From: DATAQC01 sp046263055
Lineage (GTDB): Bacteria > Actinomycetota > Acidimicrobiia > Acidimicrobiales > AC-14
Reading direction: 5' to 3'
Assembly: GCA_046263055.1 (NCBI GenBank)
Contig: JBHELO010000107.1
Span: 1 to 32,264, forward strand
Length of the DNA stretch: 32,264 bases
Below the pieces are notes generated by a model. It saw only the letters and a program-made list of their open reading frames with translations, made no database searches and was not told the origin of the DNA. Positions 22,589-30,140 of the stretch are shown here, in pieces; position 1 is the first letter of the stretch, and every line of letters starts with the position of its first letter. The position numbers were made by a program, and so were the translations under genes.

Positions 22589-24277
22589 ATGCGGATCGTC
22601 GTCGTCTCCTCCCGGCTGACCGGCCCACGCCGGGACGCCATCGCTCGCCTGGCAGCACCGGTGGGCGACGTGGGGTTCGTCGCCCCCGGGGACCTCGACG
22701 GACTGGCCGACCAGGACCGGCCGGGGGCGGTCCTGCTGGACGGCCCCCTCCCACCACCGCCGGCCGCCACCGCCGAGCGCCTCCGGGCGTGGGTGCACGG
22801 AGGGACGGCGCTGCTGGCCCTCGGGCCGGGGGCCGGTGGCGGGCCGTCGGGCGGGTGGGCGGAGGTGCTGCTGGCCACCGCCCAGCCGCCGGTACCGCCC
22901 GGCGAGGTGTATGCCCGGGTGGCCGAGCCCGACGACCCACTCGTGGCCCGGGTGGCGCCCGAGTTCCCGGTGGTGGACGTCTTCCAGGCCCTCAACCCGG
23001 CCGACCACGCCATGCGCCCGCTGCTGGGCGTCACCTACCGGTTCGTCGACCAGGCGGCCGTGCTGGCCGCCGAGCGGGGTGCCGGGCGGGTGGTGGTGTC
23101 GGGGCTCGGCAACACCGACCGGGCGCTGGCGTCGCCCGCCCTGGCCACCGTGCTGCGCCGGGCCCTGCGCCCGGTGAGCGGGGCGGCGGCGCCCGCCGCC
23201 TCGGGCGGCCGAGCCCTCGGCGTCGGCGTCGTGGGCTACGGCCCCTTCGGGGGTATGGGCTTCGTGCACGGCAGCGCGGCGGCCGCCACGGCCGGGCTCG
23301 AGCTGGTGGCGGCGTGCGACACCGACCCCGACCGTCGCAAGGCGGCCGAGCACGACTTCCCGGGCATACGCGTGCACGAGACGGTCGAGGAGCTGGCGGC
23401 CGACGGCGAGGTGGACGCGGTGATGGTGGCCACGCCGCCCGCCGCCCACGTGCCGGTGGTGGGGGCCCTGCTGCGGGCCGGCAAGCACGTGGCCTGCGAG
23501 AAGCCGTTGACCTTCACGGTGGCCGACGCCGACCGTCTCTTCGCCCTGGCCGCCGAGCACGACCGGGTGCTCACCGTGCACCAGAGCCGGCGCTGGGACC
23601 GGGATTTCCGGGCGGTGCGGGCCGCGGTGGACGACGGCCTCCTCGGCGACGTGTTCAACGTGGAGACCTTCGTCGGCGGCTTCGAGCACCCGTGCCGGGC
23701 CTGGCACTCGGAGGCGGCGGTGTCGGGCGGCTCGGTCTACGACTGGGGCGCCCACCACGTGGACTGGATCCTCCAGCTGATCGGCTCGATGCCGGCCCGG
23801 GTCAGCGCCACCGGCCACAAGCGGGTGTGGCACGACGTCACCAACCTGGACCAGATCCGTGTCCGCATGCACTGGGACGACGGTCGGGAGGCCGAGTTCC
23901 TGGCCTCCGACGTGGCCGCCGTGCGCCGCCCCAAGTTCTGGGTGCAGGGCACCGCCGCCACCCTGGTGGGCCGCTACCGGGATGTCGCCTTCGAGCACCT
24001 GGACCCGGCTCGGGGCTACGTGCGCCTGCCCGCCCACCACGCCGAGGCCCCCGCCGACCTGACGCTGGCCGCCTACCGCAGCGGCGCCGGGGTGGCCGAG
24101 GGCACCCTTCCACTGGCGCCCGACGACCCGTTTGCCTTCCACCGCAACCTGGCCGACCACCTGCTCCTGGGTGAACCGTTGGCCGTCGTTCCCCAATCGG
24201 TGCGGGAGGTGACGGCGGTGCTCGAGGCAGCCACCCGCTCGGCGGCCGAGGGAGGCCAACCGGTCGACCTCCGGTGA
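22589..24277 (+). CDS. ThuA-like domain fused to Gfo/Idh/MocA oxidoreductase
   Basis: 562 residues with two parts. Residues 1 to about 195 are a ThuA-like (glutamine-amidotransferase fold) domain: MRIVVVSSRLTGPRRDA, GTALLALGPGAG, then FPVVDVFQALNPADHAMRPL and GRVVVSGLGNTDRALASPAL. Residues about 208-562 are a Gfo/Idh/MocA dehydrogenase: GVGVVGYGPFGGMGF binds NAD(P), CEKPLTF carries the conserved EKP, and GGSVYDWGAHHVDWILQLIG carries the active-site Asp and His. ThuA and Gfo/Idh genes are often neighbours in sugar oxidation pathways; here they are one polypeptide. The substrate is likely a sugar or cyclitol but cannot be named. The following Gfo/Idh gene overlaps by four bases. Confidence 0.86.
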   Translation: MRIVVVSSRLTGPRRDAIARLAAPVGDVGFVAPGDLDGLADQDRPGAVLLDGPLPPPPAATAERLRAWVHGGTALLALGPGAGGGPSGGWAEVLLATAQPPVPPGEVYARVAEPDDPLVARVAPEFPVVDVFQALNPADHAMRPLLGVTYRFVDQAAVLAAERGAGRVVVSGLGNTDRALASPALATVLRRALRPVSGAAAPAASGGRALGVGVVGYGPFGGMGFVHGSAAAATAGLELVAACDTDPDRRKAAEHDFPGIRVHETVEELAADGEVDAVMVATPPAAHVPVVGALLRAGKHVACEKPLTFTVADADRLFALAAEHDRVLTVHQSRRWDRDFRAVRAAVDDGLLGDVFNVETFVGGFEHPCRAWHSEAAVSGGSVYDWGAHHVDWILQLIGSMPARVSATGHKRVWHDVTNLDQIRVRMHWDDGREAEFLASDVAAVRRPKFWVQGTAATLVGRYRDVAFEHLDPARGYVRLPAHHAEAPADLTLAAYRSGAGVAEGTLPLAPDDPFAFHRNLADHLLLGEPLAVVPQSVREVTAVLEAATRSAAEGGQPVDLR

Positions 24278-25353
24278 CCGAGGGCGTGGGGGCCCCGAGT
24301 CCCGGCGATGCCGACGGCCGAGGCGACGACGGCTCACGGCGCTCGGTCCCGGGGGACGGCCCGGTCGGCATCGGAGTGATCGGCGCAACGTCGGTGGTAG
24401 CCACCGAGGCCGTGCTCCCCGCCATCGCCTCCACGCCGGCGGCCCGGTTGGTGGCGGTGGCCAGCCGGGACGGCTCGGCGGCCGAGGCCCTGGGCCGCCG
24501 GTTCGGGGCGGCGCGCCACTACGGGCGCTACGAGGACGTCCTGGCCGACCCCGACGTGGAAGCGGTGTACGTGCCCCTCCCCAACGGCCTCCACCGGGAG
24601 TGGACGGAACGGGCGGCGGCCGCCGGGCGGGCGGTGCTGTGCGAGAAGCCGCTGGCCCCGACGGCGGCGGACGCCGAGGCCATGGCCGAGGCTTGCCGAG
24701 CCGCCGGCACCGTGCTCCTGGAGGCCTACATGACGCCGTACCACCCTCGGGCCGAGGCGGCCGCGGCCCTGCTGGCGGCCGGGGGGCTGGGGACGCCCCG
24801 CCACGCCTCCGCCACCTTCACCTTCACCCTGGACGACCCCGGCAACCACCGCTGGCTCCCGGCCCAGGGCGGCGGGGCCCTGCTCGACGTGGGGGTGTAC
24901 TGCGTGTCGCCGCTGCTCGAGGTCGGCGGCGGGGTGGACCAGGTGACCGAGGTGGCGGCCCATGCCGTCCCGGCGCCGAGCGGGGTGGACGCCACCTTCT
25001 CGGGCTGGTTGGCCTTCGCCGGCGGGTGCACGGCGTCGTTCGTGTGCTCGTTCGAGGCGCCCGAGCACCAGCACCTGGAGGTGGTCGGCACCGACGCCCG
25101 GCTTGACGTCGAGCTCCCGTTCGCGGCGGGGCCGGCCGGGACCCGCGCTCGCGTCCACCACCGCGACGGCCGGGTGCAGGACGTGCCGGGCCCCGACGAC
25201 GATCCCTACCGGGCCATGGTGGACCACTTCGCGGCGGTAGTGCGGGGGCGGACGGCGTCCCGTCGCCCACCGGCGCAATCGGTGGCCCTCCTGGGCCTAT
25301 TCGACCGCCTGCGGTCGGCGGCCGGAGCGGCGGTGCCGGGGGCGGCGGCGTGA
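24274..25353 (+). CDS. Gfo/Idh/MocA family oxidoreductase
   Basis: 359 residues. GTG 24274 overlaps the previous stop (GTGA). After a polar 30-residue leader, GIGVIGATSVVATEAVLPAI forms the NAD(P) site with an unusual Ala-Thr-Ser in place of the GxGxxG end. YVPLPNGLHREW and LCEKPLAPT (EKP motif) follow, then LLEAYMTPYHPR, and GGGALLDVGVYCVSPLLEV with the catalytic Asp and Tyr-Cys where many have His. It is a second, divergent dehydrogenase next to the ThuA fusion, so the two may act in sequence on one substrate. Coupled by overlap to the alpha/beta hydrolase downstream. Confidence 0.9.
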   Translation: MTEGVGAPSPGDADGRGDDGSRRSVPGDGPVGIGVIGATSVVATEAVLPAIASTPAARLVAVASRDGSAAEALGRRFGAARHYGRYEDVLADPDVEAVYVPLPNGLHREWTERAAAAGRAVLCEKPLAPTAADAEAMAEACRAAGTVLLEAYMTPYHPRAEAAAALLAAGGLGTPRHASATFTFTLDDPGNHRWLPAQGGGALLDVGVYCVSPLLEVGGGVDQVTEVAAHAVPAPSGVDATFSGWLAFAGGCTASFVCSFEAPEHQHLEVVGTDARLDVELPFAAGPAGTRARVHHRDGRVQDVPGPDDDPYRAMVDHFAAVVRGRTASRRPPAQSVALLGLFDRLRSAAGAAVPGAAA

Positions 25354-26207
25354 CCGAGCCGGTGGACTGCCGGGTGGAAGTGGCCCCCGGGGTGTCGCTG
25401 CGGGTCCTGTGCTGGCCGGAGCCCGAGGGGACCCCCGCCGGGCCCGTGCTCTGTGTCCACGGCCTGGCCTCCAACGCCCGCACCTGGGATGGCGTGGCCG
25501 ACCGCCTGCACGACCTCGGGCACCCGGTGGCGGCCGTCGACCTGCGAGGCCACGGCCACAGTGACGCCCCCGACGACGGCTACGACTTCACCACACTGGG
25601 GGCCGACATCCTGGCAGTGCTCGACGCCCTCGGGTGGGAGCGGGCGGCGCTGGCCGGCCAGTCCACCGGCGGCAACCTGGTCGTCCACCTGGGGGCCCGC
25701 CAGCCGGCCCGTGTCCGAGGCGTGGCCGGGATCGACGGTGGTGCCTTCGACCTTCAGCGGCGGTGGCCCGAGTGGGAGGCCTGTGAGGCGGCGCTGGCCC
25801 CGCCCCGCATCGAGGGCACGCCGGCCGACGCCCTGGAGCGGTCCCTGCGCCGCAGCCACCCGGACTGGTCGGACGCCGGGGTCGCCGCCACCATGGCCAA
25901 CTTCGAGGTCCGGCCCGACGGCACGGTTCGCCCCTGGTTGCGGTTCGACCACCATCTCCAAATCCTGCGGGGCCTGTGGGAGCACCGCCCGTCCGAGGAC
26001 CTGGCCGCCATCGAGGGCCCCGTGCTCCTGGTGCTGGCCGACACCGGCGACGACTGGTCGGTGGCCAAGCGGGCGGAGGCCGACGTCGCCCTGGCCGCCC
26101 TGCCGGCTGTGGCAGTCCGTTGGCTCTCGCCCGCCGACCACGACATGCACGTGCAGCAGCCCGACGTGGTGGCCGGCCTCCTGCACGACGCCTTCGGCCG
26201 GGGGTAG
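25350..26207 (+). CDS. Alpha/beta hydrolase
   Basis: 285 residues from GTG 25350, overlapping the preceding stop by four bases. Oxyanion region CVHGLASNARTW, VDLRGHGHSDAP, nucleophile elbow GQSTGG (Ser near residue 105) and catalytic His in SPADHDMHVQQP show a complete alpha/beta hydrolase, with the acid probably in LVLADTGDD. The cap region (about 130-215) is helical. Substrate unknown; placement at the end of a sugar-oxidoreductase operon would fit a lactonase or esterase, which is inference. Confidence 0.9.
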   Translation: MTEPVDCRVEVAPGVSLRVLCWPEPEGTPAGPVLCVHGLASNARTWDGVADRLHDLGHPVAAVDLRGHGHSDAPDDGYDFTTLGADILAVLDALGWERAALAGQSTGGNLVVHLGARQPARVRGVAGIDGGAFDLQRRWPEWEACEAALAPPRIEGTPADALERSLRRSHPDWSDAGVAATMANFEVRPDGTVRPWLRFDHHLQILRGLWEHRPSEDLAAIEGPVLLVLADTGDDWSVAKRAEADVALAALPAVAVRWLSPADHDMHVQQPDVVAGLLHDAFGRG

Positions 26208-26527
26208 CGGGGCCCTTCCCGTTCTGGGTGCAAGGTCGCCAGCGCCCCGGGGCCACGTCGGCCCAGCAGCGCCCCGCGTATCCACGTTCGGGCTGGTGGC
26301 GCGAGAATTGGTGTGCGTGAGACGGGCGACACGACCACACCGAGATCCGCGAAGCGCACCACCGGCCGACGCATCGACGGGTGAGGCGTCGGGAGACGAC
26401 GGGCCCGCCGCGGCCGGCCGCGAAGACCACCATCATCACGTCGGGCGGCGGCGGTGGTGGCAGCGACGGGTGGCGCGTCGCCACGGCCGCCACGGGATGC
26501 TCTAGCAGCGCGCCGTATCCTGCGGCG
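26208..26527. other. 320-bp intergenic stretch without a recognised gene
   Basis: It separates the hydrolase from the S51-like gene. It ends with TATCCT (26516-26521), the likely promoter of that gene. A run encoding four His in one plus frame (near 26428-26441) lacks a start and ribosome binding site. No hairpin with a T-tract is visible. Confidence 0.5.
26516..26521 (+). promoter_or_regulatory. -10 element for the S51-like gene (TATCCT)
   Basis: TATCCT ends six bases before GTG 26528. It selects this start rather than in-frame codons further upstream and implies a leaderless mRNA. Confidence 0.5.
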
Positions 26528-27814
26528 GTGGCCCGACTGTTGGCGGTGATGGGATCCGGGGAGACGGCGCCCACCATGGGCAGGGTCCACCGGGACCTGC
26601 TGTCTCGCCTTGGTGCCCCGCCGGTACCGGCCGTGCTGCTCGACACGCCGTACGGCTTCCAGGCCAACGCCGACGAACTGTCGTCACGGGCCGTCGAGTA
26701 CTTCCGGGAGACGGTGCAGGCGCCCATCTCGGTGGCGTCGTTCCGCTCGGCCCAGGAGGCGGGGACGCTCGAGTACGAGACGATGCTCAACCGGGTGCGG
26801 CAGGCGGCGTACGTGTTCGCCGGCCCGGGGAGCCCGTCCTACGCGCTGGTCCAGTGGGGGGGCACGCAGGTGCCGGTGGTGCTGACCGACAAGGTTCTCC
26901 GCTCGGGCGGGTGCGTCACGTTCGCCAGCGCCGCCGCCGTCACCCTCGGGCCCTTCTCCCTCCCCGTGTACGAGGTCTACAAGGTGGGCCAGGCCCCCCA
27001 CTGGCTGGAGGGGCTGGACCTGATGGGCGCCATCGGCCTTCCGGCGGTGGTCGTGCCCCATTTCGACAACGCCGAGGGCGGCACCCACGACACCCGGTAC
27101 TGCTACATGGGCGAGACCCGCCTGCGGGCGTTGGAGGACATGCTCCCCGACGACGTGTTCGTGCTCGGCGTGGACGAGCACACTGCGGCCATCATCGACC
27201 TGGACGCGGCCCGGGTGGAGGTGGCGGGTCGGGGGGCGCTGACCGTCCGCCGTCACGGGCGCATGACCCGGGTGGAGAGCGGCGAGACGGTGGCCATCGC
27301 CGACCTGCGGGGGCTGGCCGACCTGGGGGCCGCCCGTTCGGCAACCGTGCCCTCGTCCTCGTCGGCGACCGGACCAGTGGAGAATGCCGAGGCCAGGGCG
27401 GGGGCGGCGGCAGCGGCCAAGGTGTCGTCCCCGCTGCTGTCGGAGGTGGCCCGCCTCCAGGGGGAGTTCGACGGCGCCTTGGCCGGCGGGGACCCCAGGG
27501 GTGCGGTCAAGGCCGCCCTCGCCCTCGACGACCTGATGGTCGACTGGTCACGGGACACCTTCCAGTCCGACGAGCTCGATCAGGCCCGGGCCGCCCTGCG
27601 TTCCATGGTCGTCCGCCTGGGCGAGGCGGCCGAGTCGGGGCTTCGCGACCCACGCCAGGTCGTGGGCCCGTTCGTGGAGGCGTTGCTGGCGGCGCGCGAC
27701 TCGGCCCGGGCCGAGAAGCGGTGGGCCGAGGCCGACGTCCTGCGCGACCATTTGGTGGACGCCGGCGTGGAGATCCGCGACACCCCCGACGGGACGGTCT
27801 GGGATCTCCGCTGA
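26528..27814 (+). CDS. S51 peptidase-like domain fused to a CysRS-type C-terminal domain
   Basis: 428 residues from GTG 26528. Residues 1 to about 270 resemble S51 peptidases (cyanophycinase/PepE, class I amidotransferase fold): LLAVMGSGETAPTMGRVHRD, VFAGPGSPSYALVQW, and CVTFASAAAVTLG with Ser 134 at the nucleophile elbow, though the usual GxSAG is ASAAA. A conserved-looking VVPHFDNAEGGTHDTRY follows. After a Ser/Ala-rich linker, about 300-428 matches the C-terminal helical part of cysteinyl-tRNA synthetase: LQGEFDGALAGGDPRGAVKA, AARDSARAEKRWAEADVLRD and GVEIRDTPDGTVWDLR. There is no synthetase catalytic core. An enzyme acting on cysteinyl or tRNA-linked substrates is one idea; its function is unknown. 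Confidence 0.8.
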   Translation: MARLLAVMGSGETAPTMGRVHRDLLSRLGAPPVPAVLLDTPYGFQANADELSSRAVEYFRETVQAPISVASFRSAQEAGTLEYETMLNRVRQAAYVFAGPGSPSYALVQWGGTQVPVVLTDKVLRSGGCVTFASAAAVTLGPFSLPVYEVYKVGQAPHWLEGLDLMGAIGLPAVVVPHFDNAEGGTHDTRYCYMGETRLRALEDMLPDDVFVLGVDEHTAAIIDLDAARVEVAGRGALTVRRHGRMTRVESGETVAIADLRGLADLGAARSATVPSSSSATGPVENAEARAGAAAAAKVSSPLLSEVARLQGEFDGALAGGDPRGAVKAALALDDLMVDWSRDTFQSDELDQARAALRSMVVRLGEAAESGLRDPRQVVGPFVEALLAARDSARAEKRWAEADVLRDHLVDAGVEIRDTPDGTVWDLR

Positions 27815-27851
27815 CCCTGCCGGCGGCTACCGTGAGGCCGCCGGTCCCACG

Positions 27852-27924
27852 GCCCCCATCGTCTAGCGGCCCAGGACACCGCCCTTTCAAGGCGGCAGCA
27901 CGGGTTCGAATCCCGTTGGGGGCG
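27852..27924 (+). tRNA. tRNA-Glu (anticodon TTC)
   Basis: Acceptor GCCCCCA (27852-27858) pairs TGGGGGC (27917-27923), discriminator G 27924; CCA is not encoded (CCG follows). D arm GTCTAGCGGCCCAGGAC; anticodon stem-loop CCGCC-CTTTCAA-GGCGG gives TTC; T arm CGGG-TTCGAAT-CCCG. A recombinase remnant follows at 28040, so the gene is a likely integration site. Confidence 0.96.
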
Positions 27925-28039
27925 CCGGCAAAACCGCAGTTCAGAGGGGGTCTCGCCTGCGGTGCTTGCGTCGGAGACGGCACTCTGCCATTCCTTTGCT
28001 AATCCTTGTGTTGGCGAGAGGGGTCGCGGGACCGGATTT

Positions 28040-28671
28040 ATGCGCCAGCGGGGGAGCTCCTGGGAGCTGCGGGTCTACGCCGGACGCGACGTCGTCACCG
28101 GCCGGAAGCGATGGGTCACCAAGACCGTCCGGGGCGGTAAGCGGGAGGCCCAGCGGGCACTGGCGGCGCTGGTGGCCGACAACGACCGGGGGGCGCACAA
28201 CCACACCAACGTCACCGTCGGCGAGCTGGCGCGAACCCGGCCTCATCGGCGACGCCCCTCGTATCCCGATACCCGACATCAACCCGCCCGCGCCCCACGA
28301 GCTGGCCCGGCTATTCGCGCTGGCCACCGACGTCGACGTCGACCTGGCTGACTACATCCTGTTGGCAGCCGCCACCGGGGCCCGCCGGAGCGAGTTGATC
28401 GCGCTGCGCTGGCCCGACCTCGACCTGGCCAAGGCATCGGTGTGGATTCAAGGGGCATCGTGCTCGGCGACGACGGGCTGGTGGAGAAAGACACCAAGAC
28501 TCACGCGGCGCGCCGGGTCTCCCTCGACCGGACCACGGTGGCGGCCATGACCGCCCACCGGGCCCGGGCCGTCAAGCGGGCGAAGCTGTACGAGCACGAG
28601 CTGGACCGGCGGGCGTTCGTCTTCAGCAACGAGATCGACGGTTCCGCGTGCTGGTATCCCGACTCCGTCGT
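28040..28671 (+). pseudogene. Tyrosine recombinase (integrase), deleted and frameshifted
   Basis: Three frames hold an integrase in order. First, from ATG 28040, the arm-binding domain: RGSSWELRVYAGRDVVTGRK and REAQRALAALVADN, up to TVGELA. Second, RIPIPDINPPAPHELARLFA and LAAATGARRSELIALRWPDL, with the first catalytic Arg. Third, GIVLGDDGLVEKDTKTHAAR and AFVFSNEIDGSACWYPDSV, with the beta-hairpin Lys region. About 100 residues of the core-binding domain are missing near 28230-28240. One base is missing near 28450-28455. The C-terminal HxxR and Tyr nucleophile are gone, with convergent toxin sequence starting at 28674. It lies 115 bases after tRNA-Glu, the normal place for such an integrase. 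Inactive. Confidence 0.85.
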
Positions 28672-28673
28672 CC

Positions 28674-28972
28674 TCAGCCTCTGTTCCGAGGAAGGGACTC
28701 AATGGCGAGGCAACGAATGACGGGCTGGACCTCGCTTATCCGGTAGTACGCGACGACAGCCACCCAGGTGTTGCCGGCGCCCGGAATCTCAGCAAACCAG
28801 CCGGACCAACCCGGCGCGTCCAGCGCTGACTCGCGTTGGGCTCCCCGGGAGGGTCAGTACGGAGGCTACGAACCCCTCCATTGACCGGCTTGCGCCACTC
28901 GCTCGGCGGTTGGGTGGCGATCCAGTCCGCGATGCACGGGCCGAAGCCACGGAGCTCCCACTCGATGGGCAA
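28674..28972 (-). pseudogene. RelE/HigB-like toxin, one frameshift
   Basis: From a TTG at 28972 the first frame gives PIEWELRGFGPCIADWIATQ and SLRTDPPGEPNASQ. The C-terminal half lies in another frame: LDAPGWSGWFAEIPGAGNTW, VAVVAYYRISEVQPVIRCLA and IESLPRNRG, with stop TGA 28674-28676. Adding one base in CAGCGCTGG near 28826-28834 gives a 99-residue protein, the usual size for RelE/ParE-superfamily toxins. The AYYRI strand with Arg and the small basic fold suggest this family; the exact subgroup is unsure. The partner frame ends 9 bases upstream, an antitoxin-first order. The broken toxin cannot work as it stands. Confidence 0.55.
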
Positions 28973-28981
28973 GGTGCAGGA

Positions 28982-29396
28982 CTACGGTGCCAAGTCGTCG
29001 CCGAGCAGCCGAGCGATCTCATCCATGTCGTCGGGTACACCCGGGTCGGTTCGCGCGAGTTCGACGTTTCGTTCGAGCCGTTGCTTGCCCTCGGGATCGG
29101 CCTGGATCGCGTGCCAGTACCACTCCCGGCGAGCGCTTGCCGAGGTCGTGTCCGCTCGCTCATCGCACTGCAGCGGCCGGGAGGTCGGTCGGTCCCGCCG
29201 CTGTGAGGAGGTCGACCGTCGGGTCGAGGGGCACACGGAATACCGTCGGCGGGTTGTCGGCGTCAATCAGCACTCGCTTGTCCCTCTGCCCGACGAAGCA
29301 CCCTCGGTAGGACCGCAAGATGTCGGCCCCGGCCTTGGGGCGCGCCTGGACTTCCGGACGGACCCCCGGCTCGGCCAGGCGGATCACCTGGCGCAT
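28982..29396 (-). pseudogene. Probable antitoxin of the broken toxin pair, frameshifted
   Basis: Two adjacent minus frames look coding. The first, from ATG 29396, gives RPKAGADILRSYRGCFVGQR and VLIDADNPPTVFRVPLDPTV, and stops at 29160. The second continues with SASARREWYWHAIQADPEGK, LERNVELARTDPGVPDDMDE and IARLLGDDLAP, and stops at 28982. One inserted or two missing bases near 29160-29170 would join them into about 138 residues. The acidic helical end and position just upstream of the toxin suggest an antitoxin; the family is not recognised. Alternatively these are two small separate genes (78 residues and a shorter one). Confidence 0.4.
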
Positions 29397-29428
29397 AGAA
29401 CCAGCATGCACCCCGTGCCCGTCCCCGT

Positions 29429-29764
29429 TCACGTCTCCGACCTGTCGTCTCCGGCCGAGCGTCGACGGGGACGGCTCCGTCGGGTGACGCGTTCCTGCAG
29501 GAGCTCCTCGGCGCGGTCGTACACGGACGCCAGGCGCTTGATGATCTCGGGGTCGTCGAGGTCGACGGCGGCCTCGATCGCCTCGGGTGACGGAATCCGG
29601 CTCCGCAGGAGTGTGTACCGGCTGTCGTCGGCCGGGTCGAAAGTTTGGAGCACCTTGCCGAGGACCGCCTCGCCGACGAGAGAATGGGAGATCGCTTGGT
29701 AGACCTTCCGGGGGTACGAGGCGTAGTGCGACCGCTGGGACAGGTCGTCGAATCGGGCGAGCAC
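29429..29764 (-). CDS. Hypothetical helical protein
   Basis: 111 residues from GTG 29764, the only usable start after the in-frame TAA at 29843. The sequence (LARFDDLSQRSHYASYPRKV, YQAISHSLVGEAVLGKVLQT, IPSPEAIEAAVDLDDPEIIK, LASVYDRAEELLQERVTRRS) has good codon bias and helical segments. The frame is also open for 26 codons upstream with protein-like residues (ALAVNCRALNLLSAVEQRRD), so the N-terminus may be truncated or its true start lost. No family recognised. It sits at the edge of the tRNA-Glu island. Confidence 0.4.
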   Translation of the reverse strand: MLARFDDLSQRSHYASYPRKVYQAISHSLVGEAVLGKVLQTFDPADDSRYTLLRSRIPSPEAIEAAVDLDDPEIIKRLASVYDRAEELLQERVTRRSRPRRRSAGDDRSET

Positions 29765-29842
29765 CCGACCGTCTCTTCGCTGCTCAACCGCTGAAAGAAG
29801 ATTGAGCGCTCGACAATTGACCGCGAGGGCGATGGCCCGGGC

Positions 29843-30109
29843 TTACGTCTCGCGGACGGTCTCGTAGACGGCGACGGACCGGAAGGTGACGCTCGCGTCG
29901 GGCGGCATCGAGGCGTTCTCCGCGAGCCCCCGGGCGGCCTCCTCCGATTCGAACACGATGAAGCTGAGGCCGCGGCGGTCGTCGTTGGCCCAGGTGCCCC
30001 GGACGAAGCCGGGCACCGATTTCACCATGCTGGCCACCTGGTCGAGCTCCTGTCCGGCGTCGCCCTCCCAGCCTTGCTTCACATCGACTTCGAACACGAC
30101 AGCGTGCAT
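29843..30109 (-). CDS. Small ABM-fold (antibiotic biosynthesis monooxygenase-like) protein
   Basis: 88 residues from ATG 30109, preceded by AAAGGA on the minus strand. The sequence MHAVVFEVDVKQGWEGDAGQ, VASMVKSVPGFVRGTW, GLSFIVFESEEAARGLAENA and VTFRSVAVYETV has the strand-helix-strand pattern of the dimeric alpha/beta barrel (ABM/YdhR-like) fold. Such proteins are small monooxygenases, heme-degrading enzymes or structural stress proteins; no catalytic residue set is clear here. It follows the O-methyltransferase by 31 bases on the same strand and is probably co-transcribed. Confidence 0.75.
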   Translation of the reverse strand: MHAVVFEVDVKQGWEGDAGQELDQVASMVKSVPGFVRGTWANDDRRGLSFIVFESEEAARGLAENASMPPDASVTFRSVAVYETVRET

Positions 30110-30140
30110 CGTTGGTTCCTTTCGTCGGTGAACGTGTGGA

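Noticed and set aside
26428..26441. Four-His run as part of a leader peptide or metal-responsive attenuator
   Set aside because: No start codon with ribosome binding site, no competing hairpins seen, and the downstream gene appears to be leaderless.
28736..28972. 78-residue minus frame as an intact small gene
   Set aside because: Its second half loses protein character, while the toxin-like continuation lies in another frame; a frameshifted toxin explains both.
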